Shown piece after piece: positions 12,399 to 23,387 of a stretch of DNA of 64,000 bases. The DNA lies in assembly GCA_020064725.1 (NCBI GenBank), contig JAGTWJ010000011.1:1488001-1552000 (forward strand), in the 5' to 3' direction. The translations under genes and the position numbers were made by a program. Position 1 is the first letter of the stretch. Every line of letters starts with the position of its first letter. The notes below the pieces were generated by a model. It had not been told where the DNA came from. It saw only the letters and a list, made by a program, of their open reading frames with translations, and ran no database searches. The stretch is from Drechslerella dactyloides (lineage: Eukaryota; Ascomycota; Orbiliomycetes; Orbiliales; Orbiliaceae).

Positions 12399-14820
12399 AT
12401 GCCGTGGAGTATCAGCGACGGAGGAATCTTAGATCCAGTCAAGATGTTTCCAAGAACGCGGGATAGAGATGGCTCATCGGGGGGACATTCGACCTCATCA
12501 ATCGACTCGATGGCGTCCGACTCGACATCACCAATAAGCGGCAAGCGGGACAGCACAGGATCACAATCGACAGCCGGCTCAGCATCGGCCCCAGTATCGG
12601 CCCCGACCTCTCGAAAACCTTCCCTCAAACCAGCGAAATCCTCGGATAGGGAAAGCACATTGGAAACTACGCGGCAGTTTGCCAGGAACTTTTTCAGCAG
12701 AAAACCCAGCAGCCGATCAAGCACACCGACACTCCAACTTCTAGACGAGACTGACGTCGTGGGACCGCTGGAGCGGATTGAAAGCCACACATCGACAAAA
12801 TCCACTAAATTTGGGCCATTTTCGATAAAACCCGGATTCCTAAGCGGCTCTCCGTCCAAAGCGTCAAATGCTCAGCTGAGAGATAGCTCGTGGATTGAAG
12901 GTGGGGTTTCCCTTACATGCCGAATCTTTCTCAACTCGGCATATCTACCCGACTCCTGCATTTGCAAGCATCCCACGCAGATATACCACAATATTACCCT
13001 ACCCCGTTCGTCGCAGTGTCTGCGAGAATACCGCGGTGGTGACGGAGCGGTATCCTAAATCGATGGGGTCGACAATGCAAAATTAATATTCCGAATTTCC
13101 CGTAGCGCGGTGGAGCATCCGGCTGATGTGTAGTGCGTTTTTCATTTCCAGATCGAATCAATGTCCGGACAAGTTCAATACTCGCGACCGCGAGCGCGAC
13201 GGACCACGTTGTTGCGCCTTTATTGAATGAGGCCGAGCTGAAACAGAGGATCCTTCAGGCTGCCAAAGAACCAAGGTATGCGAACAACATATAACCCTTT
13301 ACTGCATCACGAGTTGCATTTGCGCAAGTTGTCGTTGTCGACCAGAAGCCTAAATGTTTCGAATTTTCACTACTAGATGCGAGAGCCCGGGGCCGCTTTC
13401 GCCGCTCTCACCGCTCTCGCCGCTCTCGCCGACTTCTACATTTATCAGCATGTACTCTTCGTCGATTCTGGAGGCGCCGGTCCTAAGACGGCCCGAGATA
13501 CCACCATTGCCAAAGACAATGCCCATCATACACAGAAAACCTCTGGGTCCGCGACAAAATGCAGATTGGGATCTGGATCCTATCATGTCGTCAGTAGTCA
13601 CAATTGACGAAGAAGATGAGATGCTCGACGATCCTTCGTGGATTGACAATGATACCGATCCCGGGTCGAAGCGAGTGTCTTCGAACGACACGATATCGGA
13701 GCCTCTGACGATACACAGCGGCCACAATTCCGTGGCCAGCAGTACCGCAGATATTCCTCTGATATTAGATCATGATCAAAACGATATCGGGCCGGACGGG
13801 CTACCGCGTGCGGACGACCCAGTATCAATTCTGCTGGAGATCAAAGACCCTGGCAAAATCCCCCCTTCACCACCTCCATCACCATTTCTCTCCGAATTAC
13901 GGTCGATGGAAAGCTCCGGTCTGCATGCAATATGCGAGAACCTGTGCGAGGCGCAGGAAGAACAGCAGCAGGATCCCGTGCAGTTCTTCGAGAAGCGGCT
14001 GTGGGCGCTATCCGCATTTCAATGGTTAACTTTCGGCAAGCAGCTGCAGAGTCCCGCCCATGAGGCCCTCGTGAACGCGCGACCGGAGGACGGCAGAAAA
14101 GTACTGCATCTTCACGGACCTGTCGCGGACGGGTGGGTGCTCGCTGCAAAGTACCCGACTGCGACATTCTACAGTCTGTCATCCGAGGACATCGAGTATG
14201 TCGATGATAGATATACCATGCCATCGAACCACCACCACATCTTCACACCGTCTGTATCTTCACCGATACCCTTCCCAGACAATTATTTCGACGTAGTCGT
14301 CACGCGGACGCTGTCGTCGGTTCTCAAGACGAACAATCTAGAAACGGTTCTCAAGGAGTCGTTACGTATATTACGGCCCGGCGGCTGGCTGGAACTTGAC
14401 ACAATCGATCCAACATTGACACGAGCCGGCACTATTACAAGGCATTGGATCGAATCACGCGTGCTCGCGCCGATGGAGAACGATTTCTTCGGTGCGAAGC
14501 CGTCCGATAGGATTCTGCACCTCATGCATGATCTGGGCTACCACAAGGTCAAAAATGCAAAAATAGCTCTGCCGACATTCACGACCGAGAGAATCCTGTC
14601 GTCTGACGTAGGCGCCGGCGGGGAGTCGGACGCACAGAAGGTAATGGTCAATCTAGGCCGACACTTCTACGAGGAGCTTTACGGACAGTTCCTGCGAGCG
14701 GGGCATATTGGCGCGGGCAGCCCATCTTGGTGGTGGGACAGTATGGCGGTTAGGCAGGAGTGTGAGAGAGAGAATACCTGCTTTGGGTTAACAATTTCTT
14801 TTGCAAGGAAGCCACGATAG
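12399..14820 (+). CDS. SAM-dependent methyltransferase-like protein with long disordered N-terminus
   Basis: Predicted exons are 12399-12900, 13152-13275 and 13377-14820 (689 aa). The phases fit exactly (1, then 2), and the middle exon reads as a conserved-looking helix (..LLNEAELKQRILQAAKE..). The first ~400 residues are Ser/Thr/Pro-rich, including four Pro-Leu-Ser repeats near 13395-13430. The C-terminal ~220 residues carry class I methyltransferase features: IPFPDNYFDVVVTR (motif II region) and LRILRPGGWLEL (motif III). Motif I is degenerate (VLHLHGPVADGW instead of GxGxG). Substrate and pathway are unknown. Intron 1 is long (251 bp) with donor GTGGGG, so that border is the least certain. 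It could be a regulatory or inactive member of the family. Confidence 0.7.
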
Positions 14821-17800
14821 TCAATTCCCTTTCCGCATTTGGTGTTCCCTTTTATCTTTTTCGGAGTCAAAGAAGTCTGTTTTTGTGCTCGCTTCATTTC
14901 TGGTTTTTTTCTGTTATTGCATGTTAATGTTCGGGTTTGCATATGTGCCATGGTCACGAATTTTCTTTTCTTCGGCTCGATTTTTTCTTGGGAGTTCATC
15001 ATATACATTTTGTACGAAATTACTAGCGAGAGTCAGATTTGCATGTTGTCTTTTCACATCATTTCTTCTTGTGTAAATCTTTTTTTTTTGCTGGAGAACT
15101 CATCATCCTCTATACATATGATTCTACTATTGAAACGTTCATGCATCGTCACAGTACTGGAAAAAGCCGTCAGTGTACCTCGTTATCTCTTCCCGCCTTT
15201 TTTTCTTCCCTGTGCGCTTCTTTTCCCAATCCATCTCTAGTGTGTGCTAGTATCTGTGAAAAATTTCTTCTCTGCAGCACCGTGCCCGCTGTGGAGTCTC
15301 TCTACTGTGGTGGCTGCCTCGTTCTCTTTGTATTTCACCGGTGGCTGCCGTATTCTTTTTTTCTGCGCCTCTTAACTGCTGGCGTGCATAGTCCCAAGCG
15401 CCTGTCTACTCAATCGATACGACACAAATCATTGTACTGGAGTTACGGAGGTACCTCTTTTATGCTTTTTGTACCTCGCCGGTCCCTTCCGGCCGCTGAA
15501 TTACTGGACTTGGTATCGTGTGGGCCTTCCCCATAATCTCTCCGACTACGCGAGGATAGATCTTCGGGTATCTTCAGGTACCGTAATCTTTTGAACATCC
15601 GTGCTATCTAACAACTCTCCTTCCGGCCACGATATCACACCTGCAGACCCTGCATTATGGCCTTATTCCTTTGTAAGCTTAAGTTCTTTCTTAGTTTTTT
15701 GGTTATTGCCTTTCAATCCTTAGCGCAGCGCCGTTCTGATCAGCTCGTTTTCCGCTTTGAGAGATCGAGGATCTCGACTGGCAGTCTGGTTTACGAGACA
15801 AGTTCTCGACCCAATTGTCACGATTTCTCTCAGCTCTCGCGTAAAAATTCGCTACACTGTGTTGGACGCATCGCCGACTTCTTCACCATAGTAGGTCATT
15901 GTGCCTTTCTGCCTCAGAGTGTTTCGGCTTTCAGCCAGCACCACTTGCAACGCTCCGATGGCTGAACGGGGCTCAAAAGGCTCAAAGACCAGGACTCTGG
16001 CATACATACCGAGGATAAAGCTCCAGTATCAGGCGGAGCCCAGCCAACAGCCACGGAATGTTCCTACTAGACTGTCAAATCAGATCGGCCGGAAAGGTTG
16101 TCGGGTCGCCAACCACCCCACTCGTCGGGCCATCCGAGGAAAATAAGCTTCTCTGCTTAACCTAGTACGCCCACACATTCAGTCTGTATGTAGGCGAATC
16201 ACACGCAGGGCAAAGGTGGGGTGCATCGATAGCTGTTTGATCACCACTCGAGTACTACGTACGTATGCTGCAATTGCTCGTAGGATTGGATTCCTTGTTT
16301 CGAGACCTCAATTAGTCAAGCCTAGGCATCAGAACAGCGAGGCCCGCTTGGCCGATAACATTCTCGCTAAGGTATACGTAAGGATGAACATATCTGGATC
16401 GATTCGGTTTTTTGATGGATCAGGTCCTAAGAAAGCTCTGCAGGTGATCGCCGTTACAAGTGCTGAGGGCTCTCAAACTCCAAGGTCTCGCCAAGGCATG
16501 CATGCAATACCAAGTATCGGGATTCGCTTGAGTGCAGGCTTGCATACATCGAATCAGGTCGCGAGCCATACTCACATCGCCTGCCTAAGCCTGGAACCGA
16601 GTGATAAGCCATAGGCGTACGACTACCTAGCAAGCTAGACTCGACTGCACAATGTGAAGGAAGAGTGGTTGGGTGGAATATGTACCTGATCATCGGGGTC
16701 TGTTTTCTGCGATGCGGTAACTACGTCGACATGTCGGTTTCCCCTGCAGAGAACTTCTGTATATCTCCCGTGCTGGCAGCGGCTTCTCCCAGACTCTCAC
16801 ACGTCCACGCGGGGTGCGCTCAGCAAGGTCTATACTATCTTCTGAGTCAGCATGAATATCAACTTCGCCTGCATGTCCTATTATCTTTCTCAGCCAGCCG
16901 TAGGCTCGCAGAGGTCCGCTCAGCAAACGGTTCCAAGTGAGGCAATAGATGGGTCCCTCTCGCTTCGACTTCCGACGAAGGCAAGATCCTCGCTTCCCCT
17001 CGCGGCAGGGAGACACTCGACTAGGTCTCTTCGGGCATGTGCTGCAGATCCGCAACATGATGTCACGCCGGTGGGTTTTTTGCGAGCAGAAGCAAGGATT
17101 AATACGAGATCCTTGCGCCTCGATCGCGCGATCTGGGAAGACCGCTGCATTGTGTGCTGGTTGCCGGTTGGCGGACTTGCGGGCGGGGGTTGGTGATGAG
17201 GACAATGCACAATTGCATGTCCAGTCGCGAAAGCGTGACGGCATCATGTAAGCTCGTAGTCACGGGTGGTCGAAATCGCACCTTTAGCTTGAATAATAAT
17301 GCTGGTGTTTGCGAGATGGCGTTTGCAGGTTTTGTAGTTAAAGTCACGGGGATGTGTGTGTATGAGTTTGTGCTGTTCCCAATTTTGGCAGTCGTTGAGC
17401 TGGTGTGTGTAACATCGAACCGTCGACAACGCAACACCAAAAATCCGCGTCTATTCACAATCAAGATCAGTGATGGAACCTCAAGGGATTTTTTTAAAAG
17501 AATCCCAACGAAAAGGCTATCAGGTGGAAAAGTATCGCTCGGGCCTGTGGTACAGACTACCATAATTCAACCGCCTGCAACAATTATCGTGCGCTGGCTG
17601 TTAAATCGCGATTTCAAGTGCCGACACGTCGAATCCCAAACATTGATGTCTACATTACATACATGGATATCTGCGTAGACAATCGACCCCAATCATACAT
17701 GTTGCGCTTGATCTTCGAAGTGGCTGCCCAGCAGTAGTACATGATCATTTCTACACCAAGGAATACAAACATACATATACAAGACATGATCCATAATTTT

Positions 17801-17883
17801 AACTACACTGACCATCAGAAACAGAACTGACAGGTACCGCTGGATATATATCCGGATACAGCCTAATATCGGAACACTATCTC
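14821..17883. other. Gene-poor interval
   Basis: The first ~800 bases are T-rich and pyrimidine-rich and presumably include the 3' UTR of the upstream gene. Several ORFs of 60-185 codons overlap in different frames without recognisable motifs. One (15657-15965 plus) begins with a hydrophobic stretch but nothing else supports it. No RNA gene was recognised. Confidence 0.4.
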
Positions 17884-18669
17884 TCAATAATTGCATCTGA
17901 AACTCATAATCTTATCATTCTGACCCTCCCCGAGATTGCTGTTGTCATGTCGCTCCTTCGGAGCCCCGTCGGTAAGCACAAGCCCACCAGCATCACAGGT
18001 CTCATTCGAGAAAAAATCGCATTTGCAGCCATCGATGACATAGCTGCTAACCTTGCCTCTCGTATTATCACCAAGAGTCATGCACGGCCCGATTTCATCC
18101 TGGATGCTAGTGAACTGGAACCGTTGCCCATTCGACGGATCATACGGATAGCCACCATAGTGCGGTCCCGCGAAAACCTCAACGTCGCACATCCTCATCT
18201 CTTTCATGTAGGGGCGGCACTTCCAGCTGTTGATCTTGTTGTCGTAGTTTGCCAAGTCTGGTATCATCCAGATATCTTGCACTTGGCGCTCGTAGGCTGT
18301 GAACGCCTTGTCCGCGTCGTTGCACGCATTGGTTGTAAAAAAGTCGCATTCGCATTTGCCACGGACCTCGATGTTTGAGATTTCGTTTACTAGCATAGGT
18401 TCTAGATTGGCGACATCGACGCATGTGTCTCCGTTGACACCTCTGAAAGGGTAGCCTTCCCAAGCAGCACCTACGCGTTTATAGTGCTGCCAGAGGCCTA
18501 GCTGGCACTCGTCGCCCTGGAAGCCGATCTCTGCAGAACCACCTTCTGGCACCATCATTTGGCGGGCGAAGAGGCTAGAGGGCAAGGTGTTGCCCGAGGG
18601 GAGGGCGCTGCCTAATCGAAGGCTCGAGAGAAGGCAGGTAAAAGCTAGCAAGCGGCTATGGGTCTGCAT
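17884..18669 (-). CDS. Secreted cysteine-rich protein, family member 1 (putative beta/gamma-crystallin-like)
   Basis: An uninterrupted 261-codon frame. I chose the ATG at 18669 because it starts directly with a signal peptide (MQTHSRLLAFTCLL.., Ala-Leu-Pro cleavage region at about 22-25); the upstream in-frame extension is not signal-like. The mature protein reads as four similar segments. Segments 1 and 3 resemble C-x-LGLW..WEGYPF and VEVFAGPHYGGYP. Segments 2 and 4 start CECDFF and CKCDFF and end NKINSWKC and DKIMSFRC. This alternation of an aromatic/Gly hairpin with a closing [KR]-[IV]-x-S-[FW]-x-C strand is what a pair of beta/gamma-crystallin domains looks like (inference). Paralogs lie at 20674-21606 and 34256-35095. 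Role unknown: extracellular, possibly effector, defence or wall-associated. Confidence 0.8.
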   Translation of the reverse strand: MQTHSRLLAFTCLLSSLRLGSALPSGNTLPSSLFARQMMVPEGGSAEIGFQGDECQLGLWQHYKRVGAAWEGYPFRGVNGDTCVDVANLEPMLVNEISNIEVRGKCECDFFTTNACNDADKAFTAYERQVQDIWMIPDLANYDNKINSWKCRPYMKEMRMCDVEVFAGPHYGGYPYDPSNGQRFQFTSIQDEIGPCMTLGDNTRGKVSSYVIDGCKCDFFSNETCDAGGLVLTDGAPKERHDNSNLGEGQNDKIMSFRCNY

Positions 18670-20673
18670 TGTGGAAATAGATACTGCCGGTGGGCTCAGA
18701 AAGATTTGTCTGGTGTTTGTAAAGATGTATATAATTATGGGAAATATTGCGTGTAAGCCTAGAATAGTGTGAAATTGTGGGTAAATCTGAAGGTCATCCA
18801 CAGGAGAGATAGGAAGAAGACAGGCAGGCTATATGCCTAGGCTTTATAGTTAGTCAGCTAGCTGGACCTGCATGTCTGCGCCTAGACGCTGCTAATCGAT
18901 GACAGAGCCTAGAACAGGGTTGGGATATGAAAGGACATCCGAGCCGCTAAGGTACGTACCCATTGGAGCTGCGCATCTACATGTGCTTGATAGATAGGCC
19001 TGCACATCTGGGCGAGCTTGAGTCGACGTCGGTGTGTCCCGGGCCGCAGTCTCACATCTGGCTCAAAACTTCAAAGTTCTGTTAATTTGAACTCAATTGA
19101 TCACGGTCCATCCAACCATCCCTGCTGAACAAGGATTTTCAGTCAAGTTAATCAATTGACAGCCGGTCGAAGTGCAGCTAGATTTCTAGCGGGTTAAGCT
19201 TGTTGGTAGTATTTGTCATGTGGAGAGAACTTCGCTGCGTATATTCGTTGGTACATAGCGATCTGTACACGCGGCAGAGAAACTAGGATATGGTAAGATG
19301 GCACAATCAATCAAGAAGCGTCTCTTTCGCGTCGTCATTCGTACCAAGATGTTAGTCACTGGGTGGTCAAGAAGTTTGGAAAGAATGAAGCCCCTTAACA
19401 GCTATCATTTAAAGCCACCAATGCGACCCACGTGCATAGAGACGTCGAAGTTGTCTCGTGATACGGACGCCGTAAACAGCAGTCTGATACGCTGTGTTGG
19501 GTAGCTGAAACACCAAGACGGGCTGGAGGATTGATTGGTTATCTGTGGGTATGCGCGGCTGTCTTGATGTTGGTGTGTGCAACCCCACTGTTGAGGGATC
19601 TCAAGATCAAGATCCAACATTGCAGCTAACGGCTGTTTGGGGCTTTGTGTTTCATCTGTCAACCCCGACCTAGGCCTCGGGGACTGTTTCAAACGCGGTA
19701 CCGAAGCCTTCGGAAGTAGTGTGCATGTGTATACATGTGGCACAGATTGAAGCCAGCGAGACTACACTTCTGGGAGAAGATGCGATCACATGTTGGCGAA
19801 CGCATACTCAATTGCCGCCAACGAAGCAGCGGTGCATCTCCCTCTGCTATCTCGGTAGTGCACCGCCGTGCTGCACAGGAACTGTCATCGAACTTGAGAA
19901 GACTACTGTTTGAGATTTCAACCCAGTCGATAGACGTTCTTAGCAGTTACTTCGCTGAGTCTTTGAGTCTCAGGCTATATCTTTGGCAACCCTATATATC
20001 TACGGCACACCATCTTCGCCGGTTAAAGTGTGGCAGCCTGGCTCGCGAGACAAAACTATAGAGGCAATTTGTCATACGTTAGACTTGCAAGCTCGGCTCC
20101 CCTTTCCTGCCCTACAACTTCATCAGGTAAGCTATGCCCCATATCACAATTCGGAATCTAGATATAGTCACATAAATAGTTGATATCGTAATATGGTGAC
20201 CCAAAATCGCTCTTACATAAGTGGAGTATGGGAGCCCTGAGCCAAGGCGGTCTAATATACGAGACACCGAAAAGTTGAATGAACGAGGATAGAGTAATAC
20301 AATAGACGATTTTCTGCATCAACTTTGCAGTGCTGAGTTTGTCAACTGATAGCATTACTTAGATTCTTTAGCTATAGAAACGTAAGTATGATTATCAGGA
20401 CTTCGAAATGAGATAGCGATATCTCGGTACGACATGGTTAAGTATACCCGCAGGTGCCGACGCTCCTAGTCTATATACTGGCGACGCTAAAATTGAAACG
20501 AAATCATCATTTTCAGATTTACTTCCGAATGTTATATCTGATCACCGCTTGAGAATATCTACTGGTATTGCGGCCACTCTGGAGTATCACGCGCAATAGC
20601 TGGGCCCCTGCCAAAGTGCCGGAATATACGTGTGTGCGTGCAAAACAATATATGTGTATGTGCGAAAACATGT
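18670..20673. other. Intergenic region
   Basis: No gene recognised. It contains the promoter of the minus-strand secreted gene at its left end and the region downstream of the second secreted gene at its right end. It is AT-rich, with scattered short ORFs only. Confidence 0.4.
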
Positions 20674-21606
20674 TTATGCTTCTGACCACATTTCCGCGCC
20701 ATTTTGCGGCCACTCTGGAGTCTCAATTCCAAACGGTAGGAAGCAGCGAAAACTTTTAGGCTCGAATGACCTAGTCAGACTCAGACGTTCCAAATACCGG
20801 CGCCATCCTTGCACACCTGCGTTCCCAACCTGTGAGGTCATATCCTCCCTCGGACATCCTGACGACTTGTAAAACCGACAGGTGACCCCACGCAACCAAT
20901 ATGTGCTCAACTTGAAGCCTTCGGGCATATTATAGCATACTGTATGGGATATCCCCACCAATTCGCCGTAGGGTTCTTCCTTCCAAAGAGCTATATCATT
21001 CTTCGTTATATTCACATCTAGCCCCGTACCACCATAGTAGGAAAGCTTAACTTGGCCCTCCTGGAACACATCATAACCATTCCGTGGCGAGCACTTGAAG
21101 CTCGATATGCGGTCATTGTCTGGCCCGTTTTTGTCTAGCGCCCCATCCTCGCGATTGAACGCAGCGAAGAGGGGACCATCGCAGTCTTGTTTGTCAAAAA
21201 ATGTGCACTCGCAGTAGCCTGTGACCCTGTACGCCGTGATGCTATTATCCAAATTCGACTGGAGGTCCTTAACGTTGACACATTGATCTGGTGGAAAATT
21301 ATCGCCGAAGGGGTGTCCTTCCCATTGAGCGTCCTGTTTCCACCCGTATTTCCTCATGTCGTCGTTCCGGAGCCGTTCTGACCACAAACCTAGCGAACAA
21401 GCTGGTTCGTAAAACGATATGAATGTAGCTGGGTCCGCAGTGTTCGAGCCTGGGGGCACGAGAGGTGGAGTATCACCCCGTTTGATCAAAGCCGTGGATA
21501 CCGCAGCTGTGGGTGGAGCGCCAAGAGGACTGGTGTCGCAGAAGGGAGTACCCAGAAGGATGAAGAGTGCAATATGTAATGCTCGTAGGACGAAGAAACC
21601 TTCCAT
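20674..21606 (-). CDS. Secreted cysteine-rich protein, family member 2
   Basis: A 310-codon frame from the ATG at 21606; an alternative in-frame ATG at 21627 adds seven residues. The N-terminus has a strong hydrophobic core (about residues 10-20) and a likely cleavage near the first Cys. The mature part repeats the pattern of its neighbour. It has CSLGLW..WEGHPF, then C-VNVKDL..ITAYRVTGYCECTFF, then NDRISSFKC, with a second copy that is more diverged (VKLSYYGGTG.., LRGVTCRFYKSSGC, then KSFRC near the end). Unlike member 1, the chain extends ~18 residues past the last SFRC. Both genes are on the minus strand about 2 kb apart, which suggests an old tandem duplication. Function unknown. Confidence 0.77.
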   Translation of the reverse strand: MEGFFVLRALHIALFILLGTPFCDTSPLGAPPTAAVSTALIKRGDTPPLVPPGSNTADPATFISFYEPACSLGLWSERLRNDDMRKYGWKQDAQWEGHPFGDNFPPDQCVNVKDLQSNLDNSITAYRVTGYCECTFFDKQDCDGPLFAAFNREDGALDKNGPDNDRISSFKCSPRNGYDVFQEGQVKLSYYGGTGLDVNITKNDIALWKEEPYGELVGISHTVCYNMPEGFKLSTYWLRGVTCRFYKSSGCPREDMTSQVGNAGVQGWRRYLERLSLTRSFEPKSFRCFLPFGIETPEWPQNGAEMWSEA

Positions 21607-23387
21607 CCCATCCCGATGCCACCCCATGCTCCGAGACTTTTGAGTTTTCCGAATTCCGAGGATGGACAGAGAAGCTTTACTAAGGATGAATGATGAATAC
21701 AATGACCAAAGGACAAAGTTAATTTTTATGTAAGGATGAACGTGAACGAGCAGCAGACTATATACTATACATACACTCTAGACGGGGCTAGATATCTGCA
21801 TGTATGTTGCTTTAGTGTACTCCGAAAGCTTGGTGGGTTGAGGGCTGACTGTGATCGCTCAAACATGCCTAGCCTCAGAATAGGATATATATATCTATAT
21901 ATCTAAGTACCTAGGTGCTTACTGAACCTTTGGTCCACTCAGGCTGCTGCTAGCATGCTTCATGACTAAGCGGACGTAACAATTCTGCAGAAAAAATATC
22001 AGCTACTCGGAGTGGCCGTTGTGGGTCTCAAATCCTTGCGCCTACGTTTTGCCGCTTGATAATATAAGCGCAGCTAGCTGTTTTATCAGAAATCATTCAA
22101 GTTGATCACACTGCAGCTACAGCTGTGCGTACAATCTAACCCTACATGGTTCGATATCTCAAGTCGACTGATTAATCAATCTTTGAATTCTTCCACTTTC
22201 TCTTTTCCTTTGTAAGTTGCACAGGCATATGTTATCTCATAAAGCTTGTCCGCCATCCTTTACGTGCCTTCAAGAGCTGGGCAGTGCCCAGGAAACAAGA
22301 TATAAATCGTTCGGTTTGCGAGGCGAAGATATGTATACAGGCTCTATTAGTTCTTGAATATCATTCGTGGTGCACAGTACAACTTGGAATACACGGAGGC
22401 ATTCCCGTAGAATAATTCACGGGCCATGCTTGTATAACTTCTGCGCGAGACTTCGCACCCTTGAAGATAGCAACCAATCTTGCTGTGCGGCGACCGGGAT
22501 TTCGCCGTTGCCTGATAGCACGACCGCGTTGTAAGAGTCCATATAGTTAGGTTGTTTCGTAAACCAGACAGCCATCCTTTTGGGCCTGCGAAGCATGCCT
22601 GCCGAAGCAGCCAAAGGAAGGCGTATGGCTTGCGAGACAATAATTAGGTGCCATCTAGACTTATACGGCTCTCGGACGGGTTCATGAGATTTTGCCCTGA
22701 TCATGATCATAATATCGGTATGTTTGTAGTTTTGGCTCACGTGTAGTTTTGGCTCATGCATCAATTTTGGAGAAGGGGAAAGTCATACTACTTCTGATTC
22801 GAATATTCCTTTCCTCAGCCATCGTAATGCTTGGCGATCCGTGATTTTTACTTGTATGGAGTACGGAACCGGGATATAAAGTTCCAGGTCTGGGTGCACA
22901 ATACTAACAACTTCTAAGCCTCTCGAATCTATAGAGATAACGCATATAAAGCGGCAAACAAAAGAACCCCTGTAAAGCATAAATTTTAGCTATAGGGAAG
23001 TAAAGATATTAGGGAAAACCTACGCTTTGTGGCGCATGGGTGATGGAGGCTTCCATGGCCGCGCAGCAGCTGTGCCGACATGCATGCCAGAAGATGCCCT
23101 TGAGAATCTTGCGAAATTCTAAATCGATTCGGTCCTCGAACAAAATCAATCAATTAATTGTGTGAGTATGCACTAGCCCAGCTTGATTTACTTTCTCTAC
23201 AAGAACAAGAGACATCTTGCTGAAGGATATCTAAAGACTCTTTGCCACTTCGACGCCAGCCGTGCTCGACCTTGAAACGTTCTGATCCCACGTAGGCCTT
23301 AGCGGTCAGTCGGCCTCGATAATTTGTGTACATTACATCATGTACATGCACCACTTCAATAGCGCCACTCAATCAATTCCATCGACC
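21607..23387. other. Intergenic region with a possible gene relic
   Basis: No intact gene. On the minus strand, 22347-22640 encodes a segment containing EVSRRSYTSMARELFYGNA. This resembles the 'VSRQ.Y.EA..IFYG.N' signature common in fungal F-box/2EXR-type proteins, but no longer frame surrounds it. TA-rich microsatellite-like sequence lies near 21880-21905. Confidence 0.35.
22347..22640 (-). pseudogene. Possible relic of an F-box/2EXR-like gene
   Basis: A 97-codon frame whose centre reads GCEVSRRSYTSMARELFYGN. From memory this is like the conserved patch in large fungal families of F-box-associated proteins. The flanks do not continue the similarity in any single frame. The call rests on this patch alone and may be chance. 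Confidence 0.2.

Noticed and set aside
13377..13607. Plus-strand ORF with an Ala-Leu-Ala repeat start
   Set aside because: Alternate-frame reading of the Pro-Leu-Ser repeat exon of the methyltransferase-like gene.
15657..15965. Small secreted protein candidate
   Set aside because: Only a hydrophobic start supports it; no cysteine pattern, no paralog and overlapping frames.
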